From a virus, in the IMG/VR virus record IMGVR_UViG_3300023238_000252, positions 1-34,683 of that record: a stretch of 34,683 nt of DNA; one strand, written 5' to 3'. The notes below the pieces were generated by a model. That model made no database searches and was not told the origin of the DNA. It saw nothing but the letters and a program-made list of their open reading frames with translations. Both the position numbers and the translations under genes were made by a program. How positions within the stretch are numbered: position 1 is the stretch's first letter; each line of letters opens with the position of its first letter. Positions 1 to 7,240 of this stretch are shown piece after piece.

Positions 1-949
1 CATTTCCGAATAAACTGATGTGTAGCCTTGGGGTGAAGCGCCATCCCTTTTCCATGCAGACTTCTGCCACTTCTTTAACGTTAAGGACATACTCTTCCGA
101 ACGTCCCCCAAGCGGCATACAATATACTGGACACTCAACGCCTGCGCCACGGTATGCTTGCACAGCTCTACCAGCTTCATCAATATCTGAACGATCAGCA
201 ACGACAAATTTAAGATACATGTCGCTACCATCAACAGTGGAGTAATTAAGAGCAACGTTAGGCTTAATAGCATCTTCCCAAGATTCTCCGCTAACGGATA
301 GTTTAGGCGAACAACTCCATGTGACTGTAATTCTATTGCTATCGTTGAGATAGTGGTATAAGTCATTATGTAATACTTGTGTAGTGTTTGTTTCAAATGT
401 GACATTTTTTAGATCCTGCATACGTGGATGCTCAAATAGTTCGACATACAATCGTTGCCACGCCAACAACGGCTCGCCACCTGTCATAATTAAGTGGATG
501 TCTTGTCCGTTATCCATTGTCCACTTGCCTTCTGGAGTAAGGGATAACAAATGTTCAACAACTTCTTCAACTTCTGCAAGTTTGTTAAAGTTTTTAAATT
601 CAGGATAGATACTTGCATACGTATCACAACCTGTATGAATAATAGGCAAGTCTGTAAACTTTTCGGTCCTTGCAATAATACCATCATCAAGTAAGTCTTT
701 TACTTCTTGATTGTATCTTTGACCATCTGCTTGTTTTTCTGCACGACTAGGTTCATCTTTACCAAGTCCAAAGTTCATGCAACGAAAGTTACAACCGAAG
801 GTACGTAGGAATACACTAGGCACTCCTACAAACTTACCTTCGCCTTGTACGCTGTAAAACGCTTCTGAATATCTTAGTTTCATACTTGACTTTCTGTTTA
901 CTGCTTCATGCGATGGATAGCCTTTTTCAAATACTGGAGATTCTGTCAT
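1..949 (-). CDS. queE: QueE-like 7-carboxy-7-deazaguanine synthase (3' end beyond left edge)
   Basis: Radical-SAM enzyme converting 6-carboxytetrahydropterin to 7-carboxy-7-deazaguanine in the preQ0 pathway. At least 316 residues are visible and the frame is still open at the left edge. The N-terminal part carries the QueE hallmark SVQGEG (about residues 33-38), then GCNFRC with cysteines at about 53 and 57; the third cluster cysteine is probably C108 in HTGCDTY, because the position after CNFRC that is normally Cys is Phe. MTGGEP follows. The start at 949 is chosen because it overlaps the folE stop as ATGA and has AGGAG eight bases upstream; an internal ATG at 883 lacks a clear ribosome site. 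It is translationally coupled to folE, the first enzyme of the same pathway. Family assignment is firm; activity with the spread cysteine motif is inferred. Confidence 0.88.
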   Translation of the reverse strand, partial: MTESPVFEKGYPSHEAVNRKSSMKLRYSEAFYSVQGEGKFVGVPSVFLRTFGCNFRCMNFGLGKDEPSRAEKQADGQRYNQEVKDLLDDGIIARTEKFTDLPIIHTGCDTYASIYPEFKNFNKLAEVEEVVEHLLSLTPEGKWTMDNGQDIHLIMTGGEPLLAWQRLYVELFEHPRMQDLKNVTFETNTTQVLHNDLYHYLNDSNRITVTWSCSPKLSVSGESWEDAIKPNVALNYSTVDGSDMYLKFVVADRSDIDEAGRAVQAYRGAGVECPVYCMPLGGRSEEYVLNVKEVAEVCMEKGWRFTPRLHISLFGN

Positions 950-1629
950 CGTGCAAACTCCTGTTGCAGTTTAATGTTATCGAAAAACTCTTTCTTTGTG
1001 CCCATGTCATCTTTAAATGCACCACGTAGTACAGTTGTTTGTGTTAAACTGCTAGTTGCCATAATGCCTCTGTTCTCACAACAACCGTGTGTTGCTTGTA
1101 TATAAACACCTAAGTGTTCTGCATCAGTCGCCGACTGTATTTCACGAGCAATGTCATTTGCAAGTTCTTCTTGTAGTGTACCGCGTCTAGCACACCACTG
1201 TGCAATACGTGTGTACTTAGACAGTCCAATAAGTTTATCTGCTGCAATAATACCAATGTATGCAACGCCTGCTACTGGCTGGTGATGATGCGAACACATG
1301 CTTTTAAGTTCGCTACGTACTACTAGCATGCCTGCATAGCGATCATCGCTATCATTAGGAAATGCTGTTGCCGCCGGTGCAGGGTCGTATCGTCCTGCCA
1401 TAATTTCATTGTAGTACATTTTAGCAAGACGCTTTGCTGTGCCTTTACTATTAGGATCGTTAAACCTATCAATTAATAGTGCGTCTAATACACCTTCAAA
1501 TGCAATAGATGCTTCGTTGATTAATTCTTCTTTGTCACCAGTCTCTAATACTTCACTGATATTGTCACCAGCCCAATGGCGAATGTTTGCTTCTTCAAGC
1601 CGGGCTTTGATTTGTACTATTTTGCTCAT
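946..1629 (-). CDS. folE: GTP cyclohydrolase I (FolE)
   Basis: Makes 7,8-dihydroneopterin triphosphate from GTP, the entry step to both folate and 7-deazaguanine (queuosine/preQ0). The 227-residue length is normal for the family. Zinc and active-site residues are visible: C112 and H115 in the MCSHHHQP block and C183/C184 in HGCCENRG, with the conserved GVAYIGII and SKYTRIAQW segments between. The start is preceded by CGGAG. A near-consensus sigma70 promoter and an inverted repeat lie just upstream, so folE opens its own folE-queE transcription unit. In a phage that also carries queD-, queE- and dpdA-like genes, supply of a modified guanine base for DNA is the likely role rather than folate synthesis (inference). 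Confidence 0.93.
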   Translation of the reverse strand: MSKIVQIKARLEEANIRHWAGDNISEVLETGDKEELINEASIAFEGVLDALLIDRFNDPNSKGTAKRLAKMYYNEIMAGRYDPAPAATAFPNDSDDRYAGMLVVRSELKSMCSHHHQPVAGVAYIGIIAADKLIGLSKYTRIAQWCARRGTLQEELANDIAREIQSATDAEHLGVYIQATHGCCENRGIMATSSLTQTTVLRGAFKDDMGTKKEFFDNIKLQQEFAR

Positions 1630-1664
1630 TTATTTCTCCGAGTTATAGACGAGGATGTCATGTA

Positions 1665-1695
1665 AGTAGTATACTCATAATACAAGTATACTACT
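1665..1695. repeat. Perfect 11-base inverted repeat over the folE -10 box
   Basis: AGTAGTATACT at 1665-1675 is mirrored exactly by AGTATACTACT at 1685-1695, with a 9-base spacer. One arm contains the -10 hexamer of the folE promoter and the other lies around or just after the transcription start. It could be a repressor operator or the 5' hairpin of the message; the sequence does not decide which. Confidence 0.7.
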
Positions 1696-1713
1696 CTATT
1701 TAGGTTTTGTCAA
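1685..1713 (-). promoter_or_regulatory. Sigma70-type early promoter of folE-queE
   Basis: Reading the minus strand, TTGACA (1713-1708) and TATACT (1690-1685) are separated by exactly 17 bases, and folE begins about 55 bases downstream. Both boxes match the bacterial sigma70 consensus almost perfectly, as expected for a phage early promoter read by host polymerase. The -10 box lies inside one arm of an 11-base inverted repeat. Confidence 0.85.
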
Positions 1714-1919
1714 GTATTAAAATATTTTTCTAACATATCAATACGATCAGTTGCATGAGCCATCTTGTCAAGTTCTTCTTGAATGGCTTCTACAATGTCA
1801 CTATGCTCGCCAATACCAGTTGCATTGTTCATATACACCATGATATTAGTCTTTGCTCTTTCGAGCTCACCTTCGGCATGCATACGTGCTGCTTTGACTA
1901 ATTGTTCTCTCAAGTTCAT
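1710..1919 (-). CDS. Small conserved phage protein, unknown function
   Basis: A 69-residue, probably all-helical acidic protein with a good ribosome site (AAGGAAA just before ATG). No catalytic motif is seen. The pattern NATGIGEHSDI-x-EAIQ-x-ELDKMA in the middle resembles a short protein I recall as common in marine T4-like phages, but it has no known role. It is the last gene of the unit that runs from queD, and its end lies at the -35 box of the folE promoter. Compositionally it matches its neighbours, so it looks like a resident gene. Confidence 0.7.
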   Translation of the reverse strand: MNLREQLVKAARMHAEGELERAKTNIMVYMNNATGIGEHSDIVEAIQEELDKMAHATDRIDMLEKYFNT

Positions 1920-1938
1920 TTCCTTTTCCTTATTGTTA

Positions 1939-2478
1939 TTATTTGTATTCAGCTACATTTTCCCAAGGGTAAACTAACCACACATCTTCTTCTGCTTTGT
2001 TAATTTCGTGACAAGTATATCGTACGTCACTAAAGTCGCTTGCTAAGTTTTCCGTTAGTGTAGCAAAACGAACATTCTGGTCCCAAACTGTTCCCCAACT
2101 TTTATCCATTGGCAAACAACTTTTAGGCCAGTCTTCTTTGATCCAATTGAAAGTAGCACCAGTATCGTTGATATCATCTACAATAAGGATATTCTTGCGT
2201 AAAGGACCTGCTGTAGCACGTGGTTCACTTTCGTAACCAAATGCATCTTCAGCCATCCAAAGATTACTTTCGCTTTCACTGTCATCATCACGCAAGCTTA
2301 CTTTAAGTGCTTCGCAACGTATGCCAGTCATATTACTAATAATAGTAGCAGGCACATTACCCCCGCGTGTAAGACCTACAATGTAATCAGGACGCCAGTT
2401 ATCAGCATACATTTGGTTAACAATGCTTACGCACATACGTTCAATGTCGGTCCAGCTATAATAATGTTTCTTAATCAT
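1939..2478 (-). CDS. PRPP-binding phosphoribosyltransferase
   Basis: Type I phosphoribosyltransferase fold, 179 residues. The PRPP loop is clear: NILIVDDINDTGAT at about residues 96-109 (hydrophobic strand, two acids, then D-T-G-A-T), and GLTRGGNVPA (35-44) is the usual N-terminal substrate/PPi loop. This pattern fits the xanthine/hypoxanthine-guanine phosphoribosyltransferase group; the actual base cannot be read from sequence. The long acidic stretch at 64-72 is family-variable. The start overlaps the upstream small gene as ATGA, so it is translated in the same operon. In a genome that makes 7-deazaguanines, purine salvage or handling of a modified base are both possible (inference). Confidence 0.82.
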   Translation of the reverse strand: MIKKHYYSWTDIERMCVSIVNQMYADNWRPDYIVGLTRGGNVPATIISNMTGIRCEALKVSLRDDDSESESNLWMAEDAFGYESEPRATAGPLRKNILIVDDINDTGATFNWIKEDWPKSCLPMDKSWGTVWDQNVRFATLTENLASDFSDVRYTCHEINKAEEDVWLVYPWENVAEYK

Positions 2479-2663
2479 TTTCCCGCCTTTGAGTCTTTCT
2501 CTGCTTTAGTTAATTTATTATTCCAAGTGTTGTTACTAATACCAAGTTCTGAAGCCATAGCTTTAGTTTTACCTTTAGTAACTTCTCCGCCCTTAGCTAA
2601 AAACTCTGCTTTCATTCGTTCCAGTTCATCGTCTTTAGGCTTTGCGTCGTGATTCATGCTCAT
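2475..2663 (-). CDS. Small lysine-rich phage protein, unknown function
   Basis: A 62-residue, strongly charged protein. It contains EFLAKGGEVTKGKTKAMA (about residues 20-37), a motif style I associate with short proteins of marine T4-like phages, followed by SELGISNNTWNNKL, which has the look of a helix-turn-helix recognition segment. It overlaps both neighbours by four bases (ATGA at each end), so it is clearly part of a translationally coupled operon. A DNA-binding role is possible but unproven. Confidence 0.65.
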   Translation of the reverse strand: MSMNHDAKPKDDELERMKAEFLAKGGEVTKGKTKAMASELGISNNTWNNKLTKAEKDSKAGK

Positions 2664-3055
2664 GTGTTATCTTCTTTCTTGCCTTTGTAATCTTGTTCTA
2701 CTAATTTGTATATAGTTTGAAAGTTTTCGTATGCCTTAGCAAGTGCAGGGTATTCCTCACACATGTTATTAACAGTGTATATATCAGGTAATGCTTCTTT
2801 CCATAATGTAGGCACAATTTTAATGTTGTCCCAATCAAAACTAATCTGATCATCTGAAGAAATAGTATAACCAGTTATACCACTTATAGTAGTAATACTA
2901 TCTAAATTAGGAGTACTAATAACAATAACACTACTGTTAGTATTAGTTGATACATTAAAAGTATAATCGGACCCTGTGTCAGTAATAAAAGCCTCGTCAG
3001 GATAATCGCTTAAATCAAGTGTAATAGTGTCAATCGCTTTGTTTGATTGTGTCAT
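2660..3055 (-). CDS. Conserved phage protein of unknown function (131 aa)
   Basis: Two parts are visible. The first ~90 residues are rich in Thr, Ser, Ile and Asp and probably form beta strands. The last ~40 (ALPDIYTVNNMCEEYPALAK and on to Y-E-N-F-Q-T-I-Y-K-L-V) are helical, and I recall a similar C-terminal segment as a conserved block in marine T4-like phage proteins. The start overlaps the end of the glycosyltransferase gene by 26 bases and the end overlaps the next gene by four, so it is read from the same message. No enzymatic motif is evident. Confidence 0.65.
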   Translation of the reverse strand: MTQSNKAIDTITLDLSDYPDEAFITDTGSDYTFNVSTNTNSSVIVISTPNLDSITTISGITGYTISSDDQISFDWDNIKIVPTLWKEALPDIYTVNNMCEEYPALAKAYENFQTIYKLVEQDYKGKKEDNT

Positions 3056-4106
3056 ACAATGCTGCTCCGCTAAAGAATTCTTTGTTTAGTTTTATACGTT
3101 GCTTCTCTAAGGACACTTGTAAATCGGTATAGTTATCCATATAATTTACAATTTGTGCAACTACTTTGTCTCTATGATACAAGTATGCGTCATAGTTCTC
3201 AGTCCATTCACTAGGATATAAAAACTCAGGTAATGCCATTTCACTATAGCTTAGTCTATCAGGCACCATAGGAATTGCATCAACTAATGCTCCTTCGTAC
3301 CAACTAATGCCAAGTGTTTCTTGTAAGTTAGCACTAAACACCATCTTAGCTTCGCCTAACAAGTTATGATACTCGTTTTTACTAAGTTCGTAGTCTTGAC
3401 AAACAACAAACTCGTATTGTGGCAATCGCTCTGCAAGGTCTCTAAAAATATCAACTTGCTTCTCAGGCGCAACTCTATGCGGAAACAAAATTAAATCACG
3501 TTTTTGCATACCTTTGTATTGCTGCAAACTGTTGTGCAAATATTCCATAGGCCATCCGACCCGCTTAATTGTTTCAGTTTCTCGTACATCATCGTCATCT
3601 TCGGTCCATTCTAGAACTCCTTTAGCAAACAAATCTATGTGGAATTCACTTGCATAAAAATTATGATCGTAGCAGCTAAACATACTATGTTCTGCACTGC
3701 GCACCCAAGGTTTATCACCAATAAGTCTTCCTAAGAAGTCTTGCGGATCATAACTGCCAGCATGCCACAAGCCGCCGATACGAATATCGACGCCTAGTAG
3801 TTCTGCCATATATTTAAGTTGTATAACTGTAGGGTTCCATGCATCAGTGTATAAAAAGTAGTCGCCGTCTTTAACTTGTCCGTTACAAAACATTTCGCCG
3901 ATAGTTTCTAGTTGTTTACTCTTGTATACATTAGTACCGCCAAAGTTGAGGAACGCCCCAGGCGTAGTTGCCTGAGGAGTCTCCCCACCACTAATGACCA
4001 CAACATTTTCATCAATAGCATGTTGCAGTTGTTTAGGGAGATACTCCTTCCACTGTTTAGTGTAACGAGTGTCTACTGCTTCGATATCTACAATGAAAAT
4101 AGTCAT
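3030..4106 (-). CDS. GT-B fold glycosyltransferase
   Basis: 358 residues with the C-terminal nucleotide-sugar site of GT4-like enzymes: LILFPHRVAPEKQVDIF (about 205-221), the typical start of the second Rossmann domain, then E263-x7-E271 in LQETLGISWYEGALVDAIPM, the EX7E signature that binds the sugar nucleotide. The N-terminal half is divergent and has a tandem of acids at 170-173. Ribosome site AAAGGATAAC precedes the ATG. Phage glycosyltransferases modify DNA, virion proteins or host surface sugars; the acceptor cannot be inferred. An epimerase and two dehydrogenases elsewhere in the window suggest sugar metabolism; a link to the deazaguanine genes is speculation. Confidence 0.78.
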   Translation of the reverse strand: MTIFIVDIEAVDTRYTKQWKEYLPKQLQHAIDENVVVISGGETPQATTPGAFLNFGGTNVYKSKQLETIGEMFCNGQVKDGDYFLYTDAWNPTVIQLKYMAELLGVDIRIGGLWHAGSYDPQDFLGRLIGDKPWVRSAEHSMFSCYDHNFYASEFHIDLFAKGVLEWTEDDDDVRETETIKRVGWPMEYLHNSLQQYKGMQKRDLILFPHRVAPEKQVDIFRDLAERLPQYEFVVCQDYELSKNEYHNLLGEAKMVFSANLQETLGISWYEGALVDAIPMVPDRLSYSEMALPEFLYPSEWTENYDAYLYHRDKVVAQIVNYMDNYTDLQVSLEKQRIKLNKEFFSGAALYDTIKQSD

Positions 4107-4111
4107 AGTTG

Positions 4112-4348
4112 TTATCCTTTAGTGTTGTTGTTAAAACGAGGCTTGCGCTCCCGTTGAACAAAGTCTTTGCCGCCGTTGCGAGCTTTTGCTCGTACCCAAC
4201 CTTGGTACTTTTGATAGGCAATCCAATTAGGATCTTCCTTCTTATAAAGTGCTCTTTCATCAAACACTTTGCCTTCAAAGCGACAATAATCACGATACTG
4301 ATCGAGATCGTTGAACACCTTATTTACTGCTGGATTAGCAATTGTCAT
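4112..4348 (-). CDS. Small conserved phage protein, unknown function
   Basis: 78 residues if started at 4348, where AGAGGA lies eight bases upstream; an earlier in-frame start at 4417 would overlap queD by 50 bases and is less likely. The product is rich in aromatic and basic residues, with the segment NWIAYQKYQGWVRAKARNGG near the C-terminus and a very basic tail (KPRFNNNTKG). This could bind nucleic acid, but no named domain is recognised. It is tightly spaced between queD and the glycosyltransferase and shares their operon. Confidence 0.62.
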   Translation of the reverse strand: MTIANPAVNKVFNDLDQYRDYCRFEGKVFDERALYKKEDPNWIAYQKYQGWVRAKARNGGKDFVQRERKPRFNNNTKG

Positions 4349-4364
4349 AATGTAAATCCTCTTG

Positions 4365-4766
4365 TTATGACTTGGGGTAATATATTGAACAGCCGTTTTC
4401 GCCATCTTCAGCGACATCTATCTCTACAAAGCGGCAGGGGTACTTTGCGGAAATTTCTTCGTACAAGTCATCTGCAATCATCTCACATGACTTGTGATTC
4501 AGTTGTATTACATCCTGTGCGTACAACCGTTCCATCCAGCGTTTAAACTGAATGAATTCTATGTCGCGATCGTTGTGAAACACTTCGATGCGAACTTTAA
4601 AGTGGAAAATATGACGATGAGGAATGCCGAGGAATGATACATCGTCCCACTCGCCTGTTGCTAATTTCGGGTCTGTGTCTGCACCCGGATACATATGCAC
4701 CCCCTCTTTAGAGAACGTGACCCAGATACTACGATCTGCTTTATTCATTGCGTTTTCTGTTGCCAT
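4365..4766 (-). CDS. queD: QueD/PTPS-like 6-carboxytetrahydropterin synthase
   Basis: 133 residues with a divergent 6-pyruvoyl-tetrahydropterin synthase pattern: a first zinc-type histidine (H24 in GVHMYPG), the HRHIFHF block (H50, H52, H55), a middle RDIEFIQFKRWM segment, LNHKSCEMIADDLYEEI (H91, C94) matching the usual LDH...T-x-EN region, and the C-terminal VEIDVAEDGENG strand with its glutamate. In the 7-deazaguanine pathway this enzyme acts between FolE and QueE, both encoded downstream. The start at 4766 is chosen because a consensus promoter would begin transcription at about 4829, leaving the upstream ATG at 4829 without a leader, while the ATG at 4766 has an AAGGAAGA stretch upstream. 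The unusual cysteine placement means the exact reaction is inferred. Confidence 0.72.
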   Translation of the reverse strand: MATENAMNKADRSIWVTFSKEGVHMYPGADTDPKLATGEWDDVSFLGIPHRHIFHFKVRIEVFHNDRDIEFIQFKRWMERLYAQDVIQLNHKSCEMIADDLYEEISAKYPCRFVEIDVAEDGENGCSIYYPKS

Positions 4767-4835
4767 TTTTGCGTCTTCTTCCTTCATTCTGCGTCCCATA
4801 TAATTATGATACGATTCGTGTTGTGTCATAGTATT

Positions 4836-4864
4836 ATTATACTTTCTTTAGTTAGTGTTGTCAA
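4836..4864 (-). promoter_or_regulatory. Consensus sigma70 promoter of queD
   Basis: On the minus strand TTGACA (4864-4859) and TATAAT (4841-4836) are both perfect consensus with an exact 17-base spacer. The predicted start of transcription is at about 4829. The -35 box and part of the spacer are also the last codons of the upstream GIY-YIG gene. The leader shares a 14-base block, TATCATAATTATAT apart from one preceding base, with the leader of the small gene at 5571-5753. Confidence 0.9.
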
Positions 4865-5525
4865 GTGTTTTTTTTGAACAGTTGTCAAAATGCCATCTTT
4901 TCATAGGACTATTGCCACCTGTTTTACCACAGTGCGGGCAAGTTACAGTATCTTGTGCAATACCTTTTAGAGCATCTGAACGTTTTTGATTAGATACAGG
5001 ATCTTGTGTTTTACCCTGCTTTGCTTTAGAAATCTTTAGTTTAGTTGCTTCACTATGATGCTTACCTTCCATACCAGATTTTACAGAACCATATCGTTCA
5101 ATCTTTGTCTGAATAATCTTTCGTTTAGTTTCTTCGCTTAACACTTTACCTGTATGTGCTTCAGATAGACGCTGTCTGTGTTCTTTTGATTTCGTTTTGC
5201 CTTTATGCGAAGGAGGACGACAGTCTGTGAGTATATTCATAAGTATTCCAGACTCGTCAATACGCCTACCATACTTTGCAATAAGTGTTTCTTCTAAAGT
5301 GTAAGCAGATTCTTCGTCCATATCTTTCTGTATGATTTCAATAGCAGGTATTAAACCGTTGTCAAGTATACTTTTGATTTTCATATCCTTCATATGATTA
5401 TCTGTAGAACGACCATTCTTTACAGCACGGAGATGATCCAAATGCCTTTTGTTGTCCCACTTACCTTTACCTATATAAAACGGTTCCATTGTTTCTGGGT
5501 CTTTATAGCAATAAACATAATACAT
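4848..5525 (-). CDS. GIY-YIG homing endonuclease with NUMOD3 DNA-binding repeats
   Basis: Free-standing Seg-like homing endonuclease, about 225 residues. The catalytic domain begins MYYVYCYKDP and continues FYIGKGKWDNKRHLDH, giving the GIY/YIG strands plus the conserved R and H of the family. Two or three NUMOD3-type repeats follow (KGKTKSKEHRQRLSEAHTGK and MEGKHHSEATKLKISKAKQG), then a C-terminal C-x2-C...H-x4-C zinc-like motif (CPHCGKTGG, RWHFDNC). A TTG start at 5540 is also possible. It sits between two genes that share homologous 5' regions, and its stop codon lies within the queD promoter spacer, so the element appears to have inserted without destroying queD expression. Confidence 0.9.
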   Translation of the reverse strand: MYYVYCYKDPETMEPFYIGKGKWDNKRHLDHLRAVKNGRSTDNHMKDMKIKSILDNGLIPAIEIIQKDMDEESAYTLEETLIAKYGRRIDESGILMNILTDCRPPSHKGKTKSKEHRQRLSEAHTGKVLSEETKRKIIQTKIERYGSVKSGMEGKHHSEATKLKISKAKQGKTQDPVSNQKRSDALKGIAQDTVTCPHCGKTGGNSPMKRWHFDNCSKKTLDNTN

Positions 5526-5570
5526 ATGTTTATTTAGCAAAACTTACCCTTATTATTCTAAAACTGACTC

Positions 5571-5753
5571 TTATAATCCTAAACCTGCAAGGAATGCTCG
5601 TAGCTTCTTACCTGTATCGTGTTCGTCGCCTTCACGATAACCATCTTCCATATAACGAAGAAACTCTTGATGCGTCATACCTGTGTCCTGCACTTTCTTG
5701 CCGTCGTATTCTTTACGAAAGGTTACCCAGACACTTCTGCTTGCTTCTGTCAT
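5571..5753 (-). CDS. Small orphan protein with QueD-like N-terminus
   Basis: 60 residues from the ATG at 5753. The N-terminal RSVWVTFRKE matches RSIWVTFSKEG at the start of the nearby QueD-like protein, but the rest (GMTHQEFLRYMEDGYREGDE and on) is unrelated and has none of the QueD zinc histidines. A longer start at 5807 would coincide with the predicted transcription start and is less likely. Together with the shared promoter and leader layout, this points to an ancestral duplication of a 5' gene region followed by replacement of the 3' part. Function unknown. Confidence 0.6.
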   Translation of the reverse strand: MTEASRSVWVTFRKEYDGKKVQDTGMTHQEFLRYMEDGYREGDEHDTGKKLRAFLAGLGL

Positions 5754-5812
5754 AGTTCTTTCTTCTTTCAGTTTTCGGGAAATATAATTATGATAACGTT
5801 CTTGCATGTTAA

Positions 5813-5850
5813 TACTATAACACTAATCAATGACTTTGTCAAGTCCATAA
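5813..5850 (-). promoter_or_regulatory. Sigma70 promoter of the small orphan gene
   Basis: On the minus strand TTGACA followed by 17 bases and TATAGT lies at about 5842-5814, at the 3' end of the gene at 5823-6350. Only one base differs from consensus. Transcription would start at about the 5807 ATG, so translation is expected from the ATG at 5753. The downstream leader carries the same CGT(T)ATCATAATTATAT block seen in the queD leader. Confidence 0.8.
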
Positions 5851-6350
5851 TCTTTCCAATCAGTATAAACTTTACGATCCATTAAATTATGAACACTGTG
5901 GCACCATATCCCGCTATTTGTGTCACCCCATGTGTTGTCATCTAATTTAAGAGTCGCATTATAATTAAACTGTTTAATATATGGAAGTTTGACACTAATC
6001 ATACTAATAAATGTGTTATACTCGTCGTATCCTGATTCTAACACACCGTGACTATATTCAACACCAAAATCAAGTGTACACCAATAACCTTCTTTTAGTA
6101 ATGGGAGAATCATATCATCCCACGCTTTCCAGTCGTCGGAATCTTCTGGAAAGTTTAATCCAGGAGTAAAGCTCTGACTAGTCCCGAAGTATAAGTGTTT
6201 AATGCCATGCTCATCAGCACGTTTCTTAATTTCATCCGCAGGCTGTATACCTACAACAAACAGAGTTTGTTCACCATACATTGCAGTATGTTCAACTTCT
6301 GTTCCGATAAAGTATATTACATTTTGTCTTTCGTCGGTATTTAATCCCAT
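5823..6350 (-). CDS. Unknown protein, paralogue of the gene at 8097-8546
   Basis: 175 residues, soluble, no named domain recognised. The first ~115 residues align with the product of 8097-8546: VIYFIGTEVEHT / IIFFTGVEVEKT, TLFVVGIQPADEI / TLFVTGVQPCDVI, HLYFGTSQSFTPGLNFPED / HIFFGANHSFNPGTNFPED, and LESGYDEY / LESGLIEY. Here the family carries its full-length C-terminus (SVKLPYIKQFNYNATLKLDD onward), so this copy is probably the ancestral form. The start overlaps the dehydrogenase gene by 10 bases, making it the last gene of the clamp-to-dehydrogenase operon. Position between the dpdA and queD genes is suggestive, but no function follows from that. Confidence 0.72.
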   Translation of the reverse strand: MGLNTDERQNVIYFIGTEVEHTAMYGEQTLFVVGIQPADEIKKRADEHGIKHLYFGTSQSFTPGLNFPEDSDDWKAWDDMILPLLKEGYWCTLDFGVEYSHGVLESGYDEYNTFISMISVKLPYIKQFNYNATLKLDDNTWGDTNSGIWCHSVHNLMDRKVYTDWKDYGLDKVID

Positions 6351-7240
6351 TTTATATAGCCTCTGCTGTAGTTGTCGGGTCTGTTTAAGCCATCTTCAAA
6401 AGCTTGTTGCCATTCTGTAGTTCTTGAATAACCTTTAGTCCAAAAGTCATCGATATCTACTTGATTGTTAGTAATCATACTCTCTGCAAGTTCCATTGAC
6501 TTAATAAAGCAATCTGCTCGCGGACTAGGAAATACAATAGTGCAAGCCTTCCAAAGTAAGTTACCAAAGTCTGATGTTAATTGTTTTTGCACTCCTAGTA
6601 TTAGCAATGCTTCGTTATTAAACGCTACATCATCCAATATATTAGTTCTACTACTCAGATCAATAACAACATCGTAAGCGCCGCTATACGACTGTTTTAG
6701 CGTGTCTCCCCACAGGTGTTTGTTATAACTGCCAACAACATCAACTGTTTCAAACGTAAGCCCAAATCTTTCAAGACTGTTATAAGCAATCCACGCTAAA
6801 AATCCACTTCCTAAAATTAAACACCTTTTATTAGGACCGACTCTAGTTTTAATAGCATCCAACGGTTGCATTACTACATTAATACCACACGCAACAGGCT
6901 CCAGTATATATTTTGGATCTGCACTAGGAACAACTACAAATTCATTGTGTCTACAGTTGTAGTAGTCTGCATAAGCAGGCTCACCTCGGGTAGCTACAAT
7001 GTCGCCAACCTTAACATTTTTAATCAACTCGCCAACTTGTGTAACTTCTCCTAGACCTTCGTGGCCTTGCATTTCTTTAGGAAGTGGACCAAAGTTGCCT
7101 ACCATCATTTCTATATCACTGCGGCATACACCTGTCATTAGTGCTTTAACTTCTATCTCATCAGACTTGTGTGCAGGCTTAGACCATTCGATTTCCTCGA
7201 AGCTACCTTTGCCGTCTGTATATAATAATTTAACTTTCAT
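6341..7240 (-). CDS. Zinc-type alcohol dehydrogenase family (MDR) oxidoreductase
   Basis: 299 residues from the ATG at 7240, which overlaps the stop of the upstream MocA-like gene as ATGA. The GroES-like N-terminal domain shows TGVCRSDIEMM (C39, D42) and GHEGLGEVTQVG (H60, E61), the catalytic zinc residues of medium-chain dehydrogenases. The Rossmann domain begins near CLILGSGFLAWIAY. The four-cysteine structural zinc lobe is absent and the protein is about 40-50 residues shorter than bacterial members. Such enzymes oxidise or reduce alcohols, polyols or sugar derivatives with NAD(P). Coupling to a MocA-family enzyme suggests two steps in one sugar-like pathway (inference). Confidence 0.82.
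   Translation of the reverse strand: MKVKLLYTDGKGSFEEIEWSKPAHKSDEIEVKALMTGVCRSDIEMMVGNFGPLPKEMQGHEGLGEVTQVGELIKNVKVGDIVATRGEPAYADYYNCRHNEFVVVPSADPKYILEPVACGINVVMQPLDAIKTRVGPNKRCLILGSGFLAWIAYNSLERFGLTFETVDVVGSYNKHLWGDTLKQSYSGAYDVVIDLSSRTNILDDVAFNNEALLILGVQKQLTSDFGNLLWKACTIVFPSPRADCFIKSMELAESMITNNQVDIDDFWTKGYSRTTEWQQAFEDGLNRPDNYSRGYIKWD

Noticed and set aside
1939-2478. Phosphoribosyltransferase as a dedicated deazaguanine salvage enzyme
   Set aside because: Attractive in context but only the generic PRPP loop is visible; base specificity cannot be read.
4109-4546. 145-codon open frame on plus strand with hydrophobic start
   Set aside because: Covers three minus-strand features including queD; apparent membrane character is a by-product of the complementary strand.
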